A DNA stretch of 61,967 bases, from contig JAHJQM010000020.1 of assembly GCA_018819285.1 (NCBI GenBank), forward strand, positions 1 to 61,967. Direction: 5' to 3'. How positions within the stretch are numbered: the stretch's first letter is position 1; every line of letters starts with the position of its first letter. The translations under genes were made by a program, and so were the position numbers. Of the stretch, positions 36,907-46,793 are shown piece after piece. This DNA is from Candidatus Omnitrophota bacterium. Its GTDB lineage: Bacteria; Omnitrophota; Gorgyraeia; Gorgyraeales; Gorgyraeaceae. The notes beneath the pieces are model-generated. The model did not search any database and had not been told where the DNA came from. It was given only the letters and a program-made list of their open reading frames with translations.

Positions 36907-37569
36907 TTATACACCTTTTAGTAATCGGGGCCCGAAAATGGCTGTTCCTATCCTTACGATATTTGCGCCTTCCCGGATAGCTATCTGATAGGAATCGCTC
37001 ATGCCCATGGAGAGATATTTTATACCTAAGCTTAATTTTATTTTATCGAAAAGTACTTTTGTGTCTTTAAAATACGGCCTGTAATCTTCCGGGTTTTTAA
37101 GCGCAGGGCCCATTGTCATGAGGCCTGTTAACTTTATATTTTTTAATTCTAAGATATGGCGGGCAAGGATTTCTACGTCTTCGGACAATGCGCCAGATTT
37201 ATTTTTTTCTTTGGCTGAATTAACCTCTATAAAAACTTCCGTTACTCTATTTATTGCGGCTGAGTATTTATCTATAGCTTGGGCTATTTCAATTGAATCC
37301 ACTGTTTCTATCACGTCAAAAATTTTAACCGCTTTTTTGACCTTATTTTTCTGGAGATGGCCTATAAAATGCCATTTAACTTTTCCGCTTCCGATTATGC
37401 TAAACTTTTCTTCGGCTTCTTGCGTATAGTTTTCGCCAAATATTTTTACTCCGCCATCTATTGCCTCTAAAATCTCGCCTACGCTTCGGCCTTTAGCAGC
37501 AACCACGAGTTCTACATGGCTCGGAAACCCTTTCAGTATATTTTGAATATTATCTTTTATCCCTGCCAT
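36907..37569 (-). CDS. YggS-family PLP homeostasis protein
   Basis: VVAAKGRSVGEI, GENYTQEAEEKF, WHFIGHLQKNKV, SMGMSDSYQIAIREGANIVRIG. Confidence 0.93.
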   Translation of the reverse strand: MAGIKDNIQNILKGFPSHVELVVAAKGRSVGEILEAIDGGVKIFGENYTQEAEEKFSIIGSGKVKWHFIGHLQKNKVKKAVKIFDVIETVDSIEIAQAIDKYSAAINRVTEVFIEVNSAKEKNKSGALSEDVEILARHILELKNIKLTGLMTMGPALKNPEDYRPYFKDTKVLFDKIKLSLGIKYLSMGMSDSYQIAIREGANIVRIGTAIFGPRLLKGV

Positions 37570-38329
37570 GCCTCTTTTCAGTGTCCTCTTTATCCATGGC
37601 CTTTACTGCTTTTCTTTTGGCCCAATATACATAATTTACAGACATACCCTTAAAATACTTCTTTATAGTATCCATCTCAGACTTTGAAAGAGGCTTTTCA
37701 GAGCACTCCCTTAAAGGGGTATTGAGCTGCACCTCTTTTATGCCGAGCTTTTTCGCCATCTTTACTATCTCTTTTGCGTACGACTTATTTTTCCCGACAA
37801 ACATAATCTGAAGCGCCAATCTTCCTCTATAGATTTCGCTGAATCTTTTTATGCCTTTTACAACATCTCCGAATCTTATGCCCGGATCCGGCCTGTTTAT
37901 CTCCCTGAAAAGATCTTCCGCATTGGCGTCCAGCTTTACAAGAACAAAATCCGCCAGTAAAAGATCCTCCTGCACATCGCTTTTATTTATCAAAGAGGCG
38001 TTGGTTATGACAGCGATCTTTTCTTTTCTTATTTTTCTGATGCGCTTTATAATATCGCCCAGATTTTTAGCCAGAGTGGGCTCCCCGTTTCCTGAAAAAG
38101 TAATATAGTCTATTTTTATGTTTTTAGGCAGGGCTAAAATCTCCTTCGCTATAGCTTCTTTAGAAACAAAGACTTTTCTTCCGGAATTAAAAAGCTTAGT
38201 CTCACCTATCTGGCAATAGGAACAGTCAAACGTGCATATCTTATCTGTCTGGGATAATGGATCCACGCCAAGAGACCTTCCGAGCCTCCAGGAAAACACC
38301 GGTCCATAAATGTACTTGAATTTCTTCAT
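37550..38329 (-). CDS. Radical SAM protein
   Basis: YGPVFSWRLGRSLGVDPL, CTFDCSYCQIG, FSGNGEPTLA; ATG 38329 chosen. Confidence 0.88.
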   Translation of the reverse strand: MKKFKYIYGPVFSWRLGRSLGVDPLSQTDKICTFDCSYCQIGETKLFNSGRKVFVSKEAIAKEILALPKNIKIDYITFSGNGEPTLAKNLGDIIKRIRKIRKEKIAVITNASLINKSDVQEDLLLADFVLVKLDANAEDLFREINRPDPGIRFGDVVKGIKRFSEIYRGRLALQIMFVGKNKSYAKEIVKMAKKLGIKEVQLNTPLRECSEKPLSKSEMDTIKKYFKGMSVNYVYWAKRKAVKAMDKEDTEKRHGRDKR

Positions 38330-38360
38330 ATTTTTTATTATAACATACTTGGAGGTAAAT

Positions 38361-38912
38361 ATGTCGAAAAAAGCTATTATATTACTTGTAACAGGCTTTG
38401 AGGAGATAGAGACGGTTACTGTGGTTGACATCCTGAGAAGGGCTGGGATAGAGATTGTTAGCGCGGGGATTGACAGTATGAACATCACAGGCTCGCACGG
38501 AATAACAATATCCGCGGATAAAAAATTGAACGATATCAAGCCTGAAGCTGACGCTGTAATTATTCCAGGAGGAATGCCGGGGGCATTGCATCTTCACAAT
38601 TCTAGCGAGGTAAATGATTTTATCAAGGATATGAATTCTAGAGGCGCTTTAATTGCAGGTATATGCGCAGCGCCAAGCGTAGTTATGGCTCCGATGGGCC
38701 TTCTGGACAATAAAACCGCCACGTGCTATCCGGGAGACCAGATTGATTTTGCAAAAAGCACAAAATACAAAAATAAAGCTGTTGTGGTAGATGGAAATAT
38801 TATAACTAGCCAAGGACCGGCTACTGCGATGGAATTTGCTTTCGCTATAGTTGAAAAGCTTATAGGCAAGGATGCCGTTAAAAAACTAAAGAGACAAACG
38901 CTGGCGGATTAA
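38361..38912 (+). CDS. DJ-1/PfpI-family protein
   Basis: LLVTGFEEIETVTVVDILRRAG, IPGGMPGA, AGICAAPSVV; GGAGGT RBS at ATG 38361. Confidence 0.92.
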   Translation: MSKKAIILLVTGFEEIETVTVVDILRRAGIEIVSAGIDSMNITGSHGITISADKKLNDIKPEADAVIIPGGMPGALHLHNSSEVNDFIKDMNSRGALIAGICAAPSVVMAPMGLLDNKTATCYPGDQIDFAKSTKYKNKAVVVDGNIITSQGPATAMEFAFAIVEKLIGKDAVKKLKRQTLAD

Positions 38913-38933
38913 CCCTTCGATGCATTTTGTTTA

Positions 38934-39041
38934 ATCAAGTAAAATTTGCCAACTGGCGGTTATACATTAGCCCCGATAAATCGGGGCTAAGTATTCCGCC
39001 TACAAGACGTTGGCCCTGGTGGGCTTCAAATTCTACTTGAT
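38934..39041. repeat. ~108-bp nested cruciform element
   Basis: Outer arms ATCAAGTAaAATTTG/CAAATTcTACTTGAT (14/15), then CCAAC/GTTGG, GGCGG/CCGCC and TTAGCCCCGAT-AA-ATCGGGGCTAA. Confidence 0.85.
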
Positions 39042-40294
39042 GCCGCACAGACTTTTGCGGCGCAGGATAAATTTCCGCCTGCTATCCAGCCTGTTGAAAA
39101 AGCCGCCTGCAGATTATATCCACCTGTCCTTCCGTCTATGTCAATCAATTCTCCTGCAAAATAAAGCCCCTTTAGAATTTTAGATTCCATGGTTTTTGGA
39201 TCTATCTCTTTTACGGATACGCCGCCGCATGTAACCATAGCTTCCTGTATCGGCCGCACAGATTCTACATTTAATCTAAATCCTTTTAGTTTTTCTAAAA
39301 TGGCTATTATTTCTTCTTTGGAAACCTGGTTCAATTTTTTATCCGGATCCGTAGACATGGCTTTTAGAAATCTTTTTACCAGCCTGGCAGGTATAAATTC
39401 TTTCAGGGTGTTGCTTATTTTCCTGGCGGGGTTGGTTTTAAATACTTCCTGGAAAAGCAGCCCCAGTTCGTGATGATTTAGGGCCGGCTTAAAATCTACT
39501 GAAATAAAAACCTTTTTTCCTGAATCCAGGCCATCGTATATTATATGGCTCATATGAAGTATAATCGGACCTGATATTCCAAAGTGCGTAAATATCATTT
39601 CCCCGCGATCTTTATGAATAAGCTTGTCACCTGAGTAAACACTTACCCCTGCGTCTTCAAATGACACGCCTTGCCATTCTTTTAAAAAATTAGTCTTTAA
39701 TATAACCCCTGTGAGGCCTGGTTTTGATTTTATTACAGTGTGGCCTAATTTTTTTGCAATATGAAAACCAAATCCTGTAGAACCTGTCTGGGGATAAGAA
39801 AACCCGCCTGTCGCGATTATTACCTTTTTTGCGCTGTATATAGAGCTATCTCTTGTGGTTATTTCAAAAATATAGCCCTGTTTTACTATATCAGAAACCT
39901 CTTTTCTGTATAAAATCTGGCATCTTGAATCTTTAACATATTTTACAAGTATGCGGAGGATATCATTTGCCTTATCGGTAATCGGAAAAACCTTGCCGCC
40001 TGGCTCTACTTTAAAATCAAGACCTCTTTTTCTGAAAAATCTCAAAAGCTCTTTATTAAAAAATACGCTGAAGGCATTTCTTAAAAATTTTCCTGACTCT
40101 GAAAAATTACTTATAAAATCTTCCACGCTTTCGCAGCTATTTGTGATATTGCACCTGGTGTTTCCGGATAAGAGTAGTTTTTTACCGGGGGAGTCTGTTT
40201 TTTCAAGGAGGAGGGTTTTATTGCCAAGTTCGGCTGAGCGGCCTGCTGCCATCATGCCAGCCGGGCCAGCGCCTATAACTATTACGTCAAACAT
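39026..40294 (-). CDS. HI0933-family NAD(P)/FAD-dependent oxidoreductase
   Basis: VIGAGPAGMMAAGRSAELG, LLSGNTRCNITNS, TGGFSYPQTGSTGFG. Confidence 0.9.
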   Translation of the reverse strand: MFDVIVIGAGPAGMMAAGRSAELGNKTLLLEKTDSPGKKLLLSGNTRCNITNSCESVEDFISNFSESGKFLRNAFSVFFNKELLRFFRKRGLDFKVEPGGKVFPITDKANDILRILVKYVKDSRCQILYRKEVSDIVKQGYIFEITTRDSSIYSAKKVIIATGGFSYPQTGSTGFGFHIAKKLGHTVIKSKPGLTGVILKTNFLKEWQGVSFEDAGVSVYSGDKLIHKDRGEMIFTHFGISGPIILHMSHIIYDGLDSGKKVFISVDFKPALNHHELGLLFQEVFKTNPARKISNTLKEFIPARLVKRFLKAMSTDPDKKLNQVSKEEIIAILEKLKGFRLNVESVRPIQEAMVTCGGVSVKEIDPKTMESKILKGLYFAGELIDIDGRTGGYNLQAAFSTGWIAGGNLSCAAKVCAASSRI

Positions 40295-40880
40295 CGCGCC
40301 TGATTTCTTTTAAAATATCAACGCCCAATTTTCCAAACATCTCTTTTAACTTAGCTGTAGGAAGGCCAAGCACATTAAAATAAGAGCCTTTTATGTCGTC
40401 AAAGATAAACGAACCAACGCCTTCTATTGAAAATCCGCCTGCTTTGTCATACGGCCCAAGCAATTTAAAATATTTCGGGATCTCTTTATCTTTAAGTTTT
40501 TTCACAGTTACAAAAGCCCTTTCGTAATCTGAAATCGGGTTTTCTTTTTTTACATCTATAATGCAAAGCCCGGTATAGACTGAGATGGTCTTACCAGACA
40601 TCTCTTTTAACATCTTTTTAGCGTGGCTTGCGTTTCTGGGTTTACCGATTATCTTCTTTCCCAATAAAACAACTGTATCCGCACCTATCACATATCCGGA
40701 TTTAAATTTTTTTGCAACCGCTTCTGCCTTTATGCGAGCATTTATCATTGCCACCTGCTCAGGAAGCCTGCTGATAGCCATATACTCTGTGGCATTGCTT
40801 GGAAACACGCAATGTTTTATACCGCATGAGGCTAGAATCTCGTGCCTTCTCTTTGAATTAGACGCTAATATAATATTCAT
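40287..40880 (-). CDS. maf: Maf-family nucleotide pyrophosphatase
   Basis: MNIILASNSKRRHEIL, VIGADTVVLLGKKIIGKP, YDKAGGFSIEGVGSFIFDDIKGSYFNVLGLP. Confidence 0.93.
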   Translation of the reverse strand: MNIILASNSKRRHEILASCGIKHCVFPSNATEYMAISRLPEQVAMINARIKAEAVAKKFKSGYVIGADTVVLLGKKIIGKPRNASHAKKMLKEMSGKTISVYTGLCIIDVKKENPISDYERAFVTVKKLKDKEIPKYFKLLGPYDKAGGFSIEGVGSFIFDDIKGSYFNVLGLPTAKLKEMFGKLGVDILKEIRRDV

Positions 40881-40908
40881 AAACCTCGAATATTTCAAAC
40901 GTAACACG

Positions 40909-42366
40909 TCAGGGCTTGAATAAAAAATTCTTAAAAGCCCATGGAGTTTTTTTATCAAGGTATGCGTCCAGGTTTTCTTTGAAGAATACCTGGTAGTCTC
41001 TGAATGGAGTCCAGTCTGAAGGCTCTGATATTAATTTTCCGAGATATGGTTTTGCTATCTTTAATATATATTCGTGAGGCAGCTCATCAGGCTCTAATAC
41101 ACCTTGATCAGGGTTTTCTATGGCCCACATAATGCCTGACACAACCCCTATAGCTACCTGCAGCGTGGTGGCATTTTGATGTTTGACTAATTTTCTGGAC
41201 TCATCTATGCTCAATATACTTCCTGTCCACCAGGAGTTGTATCTGTGGCCCATTATAAGGGCGCCAAGCGTATCAGAACCGCTTATAATCTCATCATTCA
41301 TAATCCTGATCCTGGACTGTAATTCGTAATTTCTGCACCTGAGCTCATAAAGCGAGGAAAGCGTCTCGTTACAAGGCATATAAGCGTAATGAACCGTAGG
41401 CCTGTAAATAGCTTTTCCTTTTCTCCACATAGTAAGCCTGTCTGAAATCGTGAAAGCCTCTGCATGCCTTATTACCATGCCGACTACTTCGCCGTAAGGA
41501 ACCCATGAGCGCACCCATGTATTCATTCCCATGCGCGAAAGAAATATCTGGTTCCTAGGGCCTATTTCAGGTACATTGGCAAGCTCTGGAAGCTTGTTTT
41601 CATGCGTGCCCCACCCTATCTCAGCCGGAGAAATCCCCTCTTCTCTAAGGCCTTCTATACTCCATGTGCCTACAAACTCGTCTACTTGTTTCGGTTTATT
41701 AGTTATCTGGGTATCTCGTTCGCTTATGTGTATAACTTTTATGCCGAGTTTCATGCTTAACTCAGGAAATTTTTCCTCTTTTATAAAGTGCTCTATGATC
41801 TTTTCGTCTTTTTTTGAAACAACCTTATCTTTTAAAACCCTGGAGGCAATATCAATAATGCCTTTTTTTGTAAAATGCGAGATAAGGCCGGGATTTGCTC
41901 CGTGGTCCAAAACAGCTGTAGTGGCTTTATGGCTATTGTTCCACCTGGAAATCAATTTCCATATTTCCATCTGTTTATAATAAAGTGATTTTTCAAAAGG
42001 AGTTTTCTTGTCTATGTTGGCATACGGGTCCCACTCTTCTACTGATGTATTAACATACAATACTTTATTTTCGTGGCACCAGTTAAGCATGCTCACAGAG
42101 TCTATATTCCAAGCAAGATCTACAACAAGCCCACCCGGAGACACATACTGAGAAAGGGTCCTTGCTATATTGACAGGTGTAACCCTTTCCTGAAAATATC
42201 TTATTCCCTTTTTTATCCATGGGCTTAATTCTTCACGCTTATCGGCGAAATCTATTATAGTAATATTTTTATAAGAGACATTTATATGCTTTATTAGAAG
42301 CGGCAATGCGCATCTTCCCACTGCGCCGTAGCCTATCATGAGGATTTTATTTTTGAATTTTATCAT
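40909..42366 (-). CDS. Homospermidine synthase-like protein, paralogue 1
   Basis: KILMIGYGAVGRCALPLL, DHGANPGLISHFTKK, ISERDTQITNKPKQVDEFVGTWS, GWGTHE. Confidence 0.82.
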   Translation of the reverse strand: MIKFKNKILMIGYGAVGRCALPLLIKHINVSYKNITIIDFADKREELSPWIKKGIRYFQERVTPVNIARTLSQYVSPGGLVVDLAWNIDSVSMLNWCHENKVLYVNTSVEEWDPYANIDKKTPFEKSLYYKQMEIWKLISRWNNSHKATTAVLDHGANPGLISHFTKKGIIDIASRVLKDKVVSKKDEKIIEHFIKEEKFPELSMKLGIKVIHISERDTQITNKPKQVDEFVGTWSIEGLREEGISPAEIGWGTHENKLPELANVPEIGPRNQIFLSRMGMNTWVRSWVPYGEVVGMVIRHAEAFTISDRLTMWRKGKAIYRPTVHYAYMPCNETLSSLYELRCRNYELQSRIRIMNDEIISGSDTLGALIMGHRYNSWWTGSILSIDESRKLVKHQNATTLQVAIGVVSGIMWAIENPDQGVLEPDELPHEYILKIAKPYLGKLISEPSDWTPFRDYQVFFKENLDAYLDKKTPWAFKNFLFKP

Positions 42367-42379
42367 AATATTATTTTTT

Positions 42380-42408
42380 AGTTTACACCAATTCCGCATT
42401 TATGTCAA
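42380..42408 (-). promoter_or_regulatory. Promoter for homospermidine synthase-like paralogue 1
   Basis: Minus strand: TTGACA-17 nt-TAAACT. Confidence 0.6.
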
Positions 42409-42489
42409 ACATAGTAAAAATTTTATTTGATTAAAAAAAAATTTTTGTTAGAATAAACCTATCGTTTTTCAAGCGCTATAGGAGATGAG

Positions 42490-43947
42490 ATGCAATTTAA
42501 AGGAAAAATTCTTGTTATTGGATGCGGTTCTGTTTCCCAATGCGCAATACCGCTTATATTGAAAATCATAGATAGCCCGCCGAAAAATATCACCATAATG
42601 GATTTTATGGATAATAGATCCCGCGTAAAAGACAGCCTGGATAAAGGCGTTAGTTACGTAATTGACCGCATTACGCCTAAAAATTATGCCTTACTTTTGA
42701 AAAAATATGTAGGCGCTGGAGATTTGATAATAGACCTGGCGTGGAATATCGACTGCATCGCCATGCTTCAATGGTGCAGAGATAATAAAATTCTATACGT
42801 AAATACCTCTGTTGAGGTATGGGACCCCTATAAAAAAGGCGTTAACAATAACAACCCGACAAATCTGACTCTCTACGCGAGACAGATGGAAATACGCGAG
42901 CTTTTGAAAAAGTGGGGCGATAATAACGGCACTTCAGCTATTGTTGATCATGGCGCAAACCCAGGCCTTGTATCGCATTTTACAAAAATAGCCCTGGAGG
43001 ACCTCTCTAAAAAAATCATTGAAGATAAAACAAAAGATAAGCGCGTAAAGGTGCTAAAAGAAGCTTTGAAGAATAAAAATTATCCTGAGCTTGCAAGGCA
43101 CTCAGGCGTCAAGGTCATACATATAAGCGAGCGCGACACGCAGATAACAGACAAGCCAAAAGAACTTGACGAATTTGTAAATACATGGAGCATTGAAGGA
43201 TTCTTCGAAGAAGGTATTGCGCCTGCGGAGATGGGATGGGGAACACATGAAAAAAATATTCCTAAAAGATCCTGTTTTCATAAAACCGGCCCAAAAAATC
43301 AGATATGCCTGGAGAGCATGGGAGTAAATACGTGGGTCCGCTCCTGGGTTCCGGATTGCGAAATCATAGGAATGGTCATCCGACACGGCGAAGCATTCGG
43401 AATCTCGGATAGGCTTACGGTCTGGAACAATAAAGGAAAAGCCGTTTACAGGCCAACTGTACATTACGCATATTGCCCATGCGATTCTGCTATAAACTCT
43501 CTCCATGAGCTTGAGATGAGGCGATATAACCTTCAGGAAAAACAAAGAATAATGAACAATGAGATCATAAAAGGTGAAGACAGACTAGGCGTATTACTCA
43601 TGGGCCACGATTTTAATTCATGGTGGACAGGAAGCTTGTTGGACATTGAAGAAACAAGAAAACTTGTTCCTAACCAGAATGCTACTACGCTGCAAGTCGC
43701 TATCTCAGTAGTTGCCGCAGCCAGATGGATGATTGAAAACCCTGACAAAGGTTTTAATCTACCTGACGATATACCTCACGAAGATATAATGAAAATTGCA
43801 AAGCCGTATCTTGGGCCTTTTATATCAATACCCGTTGATTGGACGCCTCTTAAAGACTATGATAATACTTTCAGAACACTAGGCCTTAAAAAACCTAGAG
43901 AAAAGGATGTCTGGCAATTCACAACATTCCTTGTATCTCAATCATGA
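42490..43947 (+). CDS. Homospermidine synthase-like protein, paralogue 2
   Basis: KILVIGCGSVSQCAIPLI, DHGANPGLVSHFTKI, ISERDTQITDKPKELDEFVNTWS. Confidence 0.82.
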   Translation: MQFKGKILVIGCGSVSQCAIPLILKIIDSPPKNITIMDFMDNRSRVKDSLDKGVSYVIDRITPKNYALLLKKYVGAGDLIIDLAWNIDCIAMLQWCRDNKILYVNTSVEVWDPYKKGVNNNNPTNLTLYARQMEIRELLKKWGDNNGTSAIVDHGANPGLVSHFTKIALEDLSKKIIEDKTKDKRVKVLKEALKNKNYPELARHSGVKVIHISERDTQITDKPKELDEFVNTWSIEGFFEEGIAPAEMGWGTHEKNIPKRSCFHKTGPKNQICLESMGVNTWVRSWVPDCEIIGMVIRHGEAFGISDRLTVWNNKGKAVYRPTVHYAYCPCDSAINSLHELEMRRYNLQEKQRIMNNEIIKGEDRLGVLLMGHDFNSWWTGSLLDIEETRKLVPNQNATTLQVAISVVAAARWMIENPDKGFNLPDDIPHEDIMKIAKPYLGPFISIPVDWTPLKDYDNTFRTLGLKKPREKDVWQFTTFLVSQS

Positions 43948-45071
43948 AAAATAAATTAGGCGGAACAGAAAATCTGATACGTAAAATGCTAAAAAAACAC
44001 TCTTCTCCTATTATGCTGATACAGGAGAATATACTTGAGAGGCAATACGAGGCTTTCCGCAAAGCCCTGCCTGAAGTCACGCCTTATTACGCCATCAAAG
44101 CAAATCCGTATCCTGGAATCATTAAAAAATTTATTGAATTAGGCGCTGGTTTTGACGTGGCGAGCGCCAACGAAATGAATACTGTCCTGGAACTCGGCGC
44201 AAGCCCTGACAGAATAATTTTCGCTAACACTATAAAATCCCACGATGATATGAGATCAGCCTGCAAGAAAAAAGTAAAACTCATGACCTTTGACAACGAG
44301 CCGGAATTATACAAAATAGCGAAAGCCTGCCCTGGCGCAAAAGTCATTATAAGAATCAAAGTAGCAAATATCGGCAGTATCGTAGAACTCTCTCTTAAGT
44401 TCGGAGCTGACCCGGAACAATCTATATCTCTGCTAAAAAAAGCAAGATCTCTTGGTTTAAAACCAATGGGTATAAGTTTTCATGTCGGGTCACAATGCAC
44501 TAATGCTGAAAATTATTTACAGGCTCTCGAAGTATCTTCAGTGATATTCAACGAAGCAAAGCAATCAGGACTGTTTTTAAATATACTGGATATAGGCGGC
44601 GGTTTCCCTATAAAACACTTTGACGCTGACAGCCACCTTACATTTGAAGGCATGGCAAGCCAGGTAAGAAAAAAACTGCATAGGCTGTTTGATAAAAATG
44701 TCAGGTTCATAGCTGAGCCTGGCAGATTTTTTGCAGGCCCTGCTGGAATACTCGTTACACAAGTAATAGGAAGGGCTTTTAGAAATAATAAAAACTATTA
44801 CTATCTCAATGACGGGCTTTATGGAGATTTTTCAGGAATAGTATTCGATCATTGTAAATATGAATTTAAAACTTTAAAGCGCGGGCAGAAATTCCTGAGC
44901 ACATTAGCAGGCCCTACTTGCGATTCATTTGATACAATTTCTTTAAGCGAAGACCTTCCTGAGCTGGATGTTGGCAATGTTGTCTATGTAAAAAATATAG
45001 GCGCTTACTCCTCGGCAAGCGCTGTGCCAAACTTTAACGGCTTTAAACCTGCAAAGATAGTGATGTGTTAA
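43944..45071 (+). CDS. Type III PLP-dependent ornithine/diamino-acid decarboxylase
   Basis: YYAIKANPYPGI, FHVGSQC, LDIGGGFP, AEPGRFF, GPTCDSFDT. Confidence 0.88.
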   Translation: MKNKLGGTENLIRKMLKKHSSPIMLIQENILERQYEAFRKALPEVTPYYAIKANPYPGIIKKFIELGAGFDVASANEMNTVLELGASPDRIIFANTIKSHDDMRSACKKKVKLMTFDNEPELYKIAKACPGAKVIIRIKVANIGSIVELSLKFGADPEQSISLLKKARSLGLKPMGISFHVGSQCTNAENYLQALEVSSVIFNEAKQSGLFLNILDIGGGFPIKHFDADSHLTFEGMASQVRKKLHRLFDKNVRFIAEPGRFFAGPAGILVTQVIGRAFRNNKNYYYLNDGLYGDFSGIVFDHCKYEFKTLKRGQKFLSTLAGPTCDSFDTISLSEDLPELDVGNVVYVKNIGAYSSASAVPNFNGFKPAKIVMC

Positions 45072-45086
45072 TAGTCCAACTTGGTA

Positions 45087-46778
45087 TTAAAAAAATAAAA
45101 TACTTCCTGTGTCATGAAGAGGCTCATCGCATAATTCTACTATTTTCTTTCTCCTCTTCTTTATAAAATCTCTTATTAGCTTTCCATCTGGATGATTTTC
45201 TAATGTCCCTACAAAAAATATCATGTCTTTATGGACTCCTGACGCGCCACCTATAAATCCTGTCTTATAACCTGGGAGCTTTATACTGCCAGGCCTTACA
45301 AGCAAAGCGGGTTTGTCCCAAATATCTTTTATGCCTTTATCAGAGGTAATAATATGCTTGTCGTCCACAACTACTACAGAACACTTCACATATCCTTGTT
45401 TAACCCTTATAAATTCTGCTTTTAAATTTTCTATATTTTTTTCAATTTTTCCGGCATAACGGACTATATATTTTCCTATGCTGCACGCATCATAGATAAT
45501 ATCTTTTGGATATTTATACGACCTGATTTTCTCTCCCCTGATACATTCATAACCATTGTCTCTTAAAAGCCTCGCTATCTTTTCTAAACGCGGCTCGTAA
45601 ATAACTTTCTTACCATAAGAAAATAACATCATATCAGGATGGCCCTTTACAGGCTTTGCTAATCTTGGATGCGGCAGCACTTCCGTGACATAGTATCCCA
45701 TGTTCTTCAATCTCATCTTCGCCTTATCAGGCATCCTTGGGTCAATAATGGCGATATCTTTTCTTATGTCTTTAATCCTCACCATTGTCCACCTACGGGG
45801 TGAGCCATCTGGCTCACCCCGTAGGTGAATTGGCACTCCATAATATTTTTCTAAATATTTTTTTTCTAATCCCATGTGCCCTGATACTAGATTAAATAAT
45901 TTTTTAGGCGCATGTATCTCTATTATTTTGCGATTAGGTATTTTTTTAGCGCCTAAAATATCTATTATTTTATTGCGCATCTGTCTGGCGCGCGCCATCT
46001 CTCCAAAACTCGGATGATATGGCCCTGCGAGGATTATCTTCTTTGAGTTCAAACATTCCGAAGGATGAAGCCCTATGCGTATTACTTTCACAGCCCCTTT
46101 TTCAAAAACATCTGAAACGCAGGCAGACCACTCTATCGCATCTTCCAATGATAATGGCTTATACCTGCCTTTTTTAAATAAATCTCCAAGCCCAGTGCCT
46201 TTTAAAACAACCGCAGGATATATGCGGGCTGTTTCCGGCTTTAATTCTAAAAGCTTCTGGGCTGTTGTTATTGATTTCTGAAGCGTATCGCCTGGCAAAC
46301 CAAGCATTACCTGCACCCCTAAATCCAAGCCTGATTTTTTTATAACACCGGCTGCAATTTTAATTGTATTAAAATCCATCACCCTGTTTATTTTTTTTAA
46401 AACCTCTCTATCAAGCGACTGTACGCCCAATTCGACCAAACATCCGCCTCTTTTTTTAAATAGCCTCATGGATTTTTCAGTAACTGCCTCAGGATGGGTA
46501 GATGCGCGGATCCCTGCGATTTTTTTATTCTTCACATAAGGATAAACTGTGTCTAAATATTTTTTCTGCAAATCTTCCGGCAAGAGCGTAAAAGTGCCGC
46601 CAAAAAAAGCAACCTCTACTCTTTCATCTTTAGGGATTGTTTTAAGATTTCTTTCTATAATAGAGTTTATTTCATCTACCCGAGGAGTTCTCAAAGCTCC
46701 TGATATTTTATGCTGATCGCAGTATATGCACCTGTATGGGCACCCCGAGTGAGGGATAAATATAGGTATAATTTTCAT
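45087..46778 (-). CDS. Elp3-like radical SAM protein
   Basis: PHSGCPYRCIYCDQHKISG, FFGGTFT, GVQSLDREVLKKINR; contains the palindrome 45790-45827 in frame. Confidence 0.85.
   Translation of the reverse strand: MKIIPIFIPHSGCPYRCIYCDQHKISGALRTPRVDEINSIIERNLKTIPKDERVEVAFFGGTFTLLPEDLQKKYLDTVYPYVKNKKIAGIRASTHPEAVTEKSMRLFKKRGGCLVELGVQSLDREVLKKINRVMDFNTIKIAAGVIKKSGLDLGVQVMLGLPGDTLQKSITTAQKLLELKPETARIYPAVVLKGTGLGDLFKKGRYKPLSLEDAIEWSACVSDVFEKGAVKVIRIGLHPSECLNSKKIILAGPYHPSFGEMARARQMRNKIIDILGAKKIPNRKIIEIHAPKKLFNLVSGHMGLEKKYLEKYYGVPIHLRGEPDGSPRRWTMVRIKDIRKDIAIIDPRMPDKAKMRLKNMGYYVTEVLPHPRLAKPVKGHPDMMLFSYGKKVIYEPRLEKIARLLRDNGYECIRGEKIRSYKYPKDIIYDACSIGKYIVRYAGKIEKNIENLKAEFIRVKQGYVKCSVVVVDDKHIITSDKGIKDIWDKPALLVRPGSIKLPGYKTGFIGGASGVHKDMIFFVGTLENHPDGKLIRDFIKKRRKKIVELCDEPLHDTGSILFF
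45790..45827. repeat. 38-bp palindrome (18-bp perfect arms, 2-nt centre) inside a CDS
   Basis: CACCTACGGGGTGAGCCA-TC-TGGCTCACCCCGTAGGTG; encodes HLRGEPDGSPRRW in the radical SAM frame. Confidence 0.95.
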
Positions 46779-46793
46779 AAGACCATATGAAAT

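Noticed and set aside
38934-39041. Possible integron attC site
   Set aside because: Hairpin architecture is suggestive, but the required GTTRRRY/RYYYAAC core boxes do not match and no integrase or cassette array is present.
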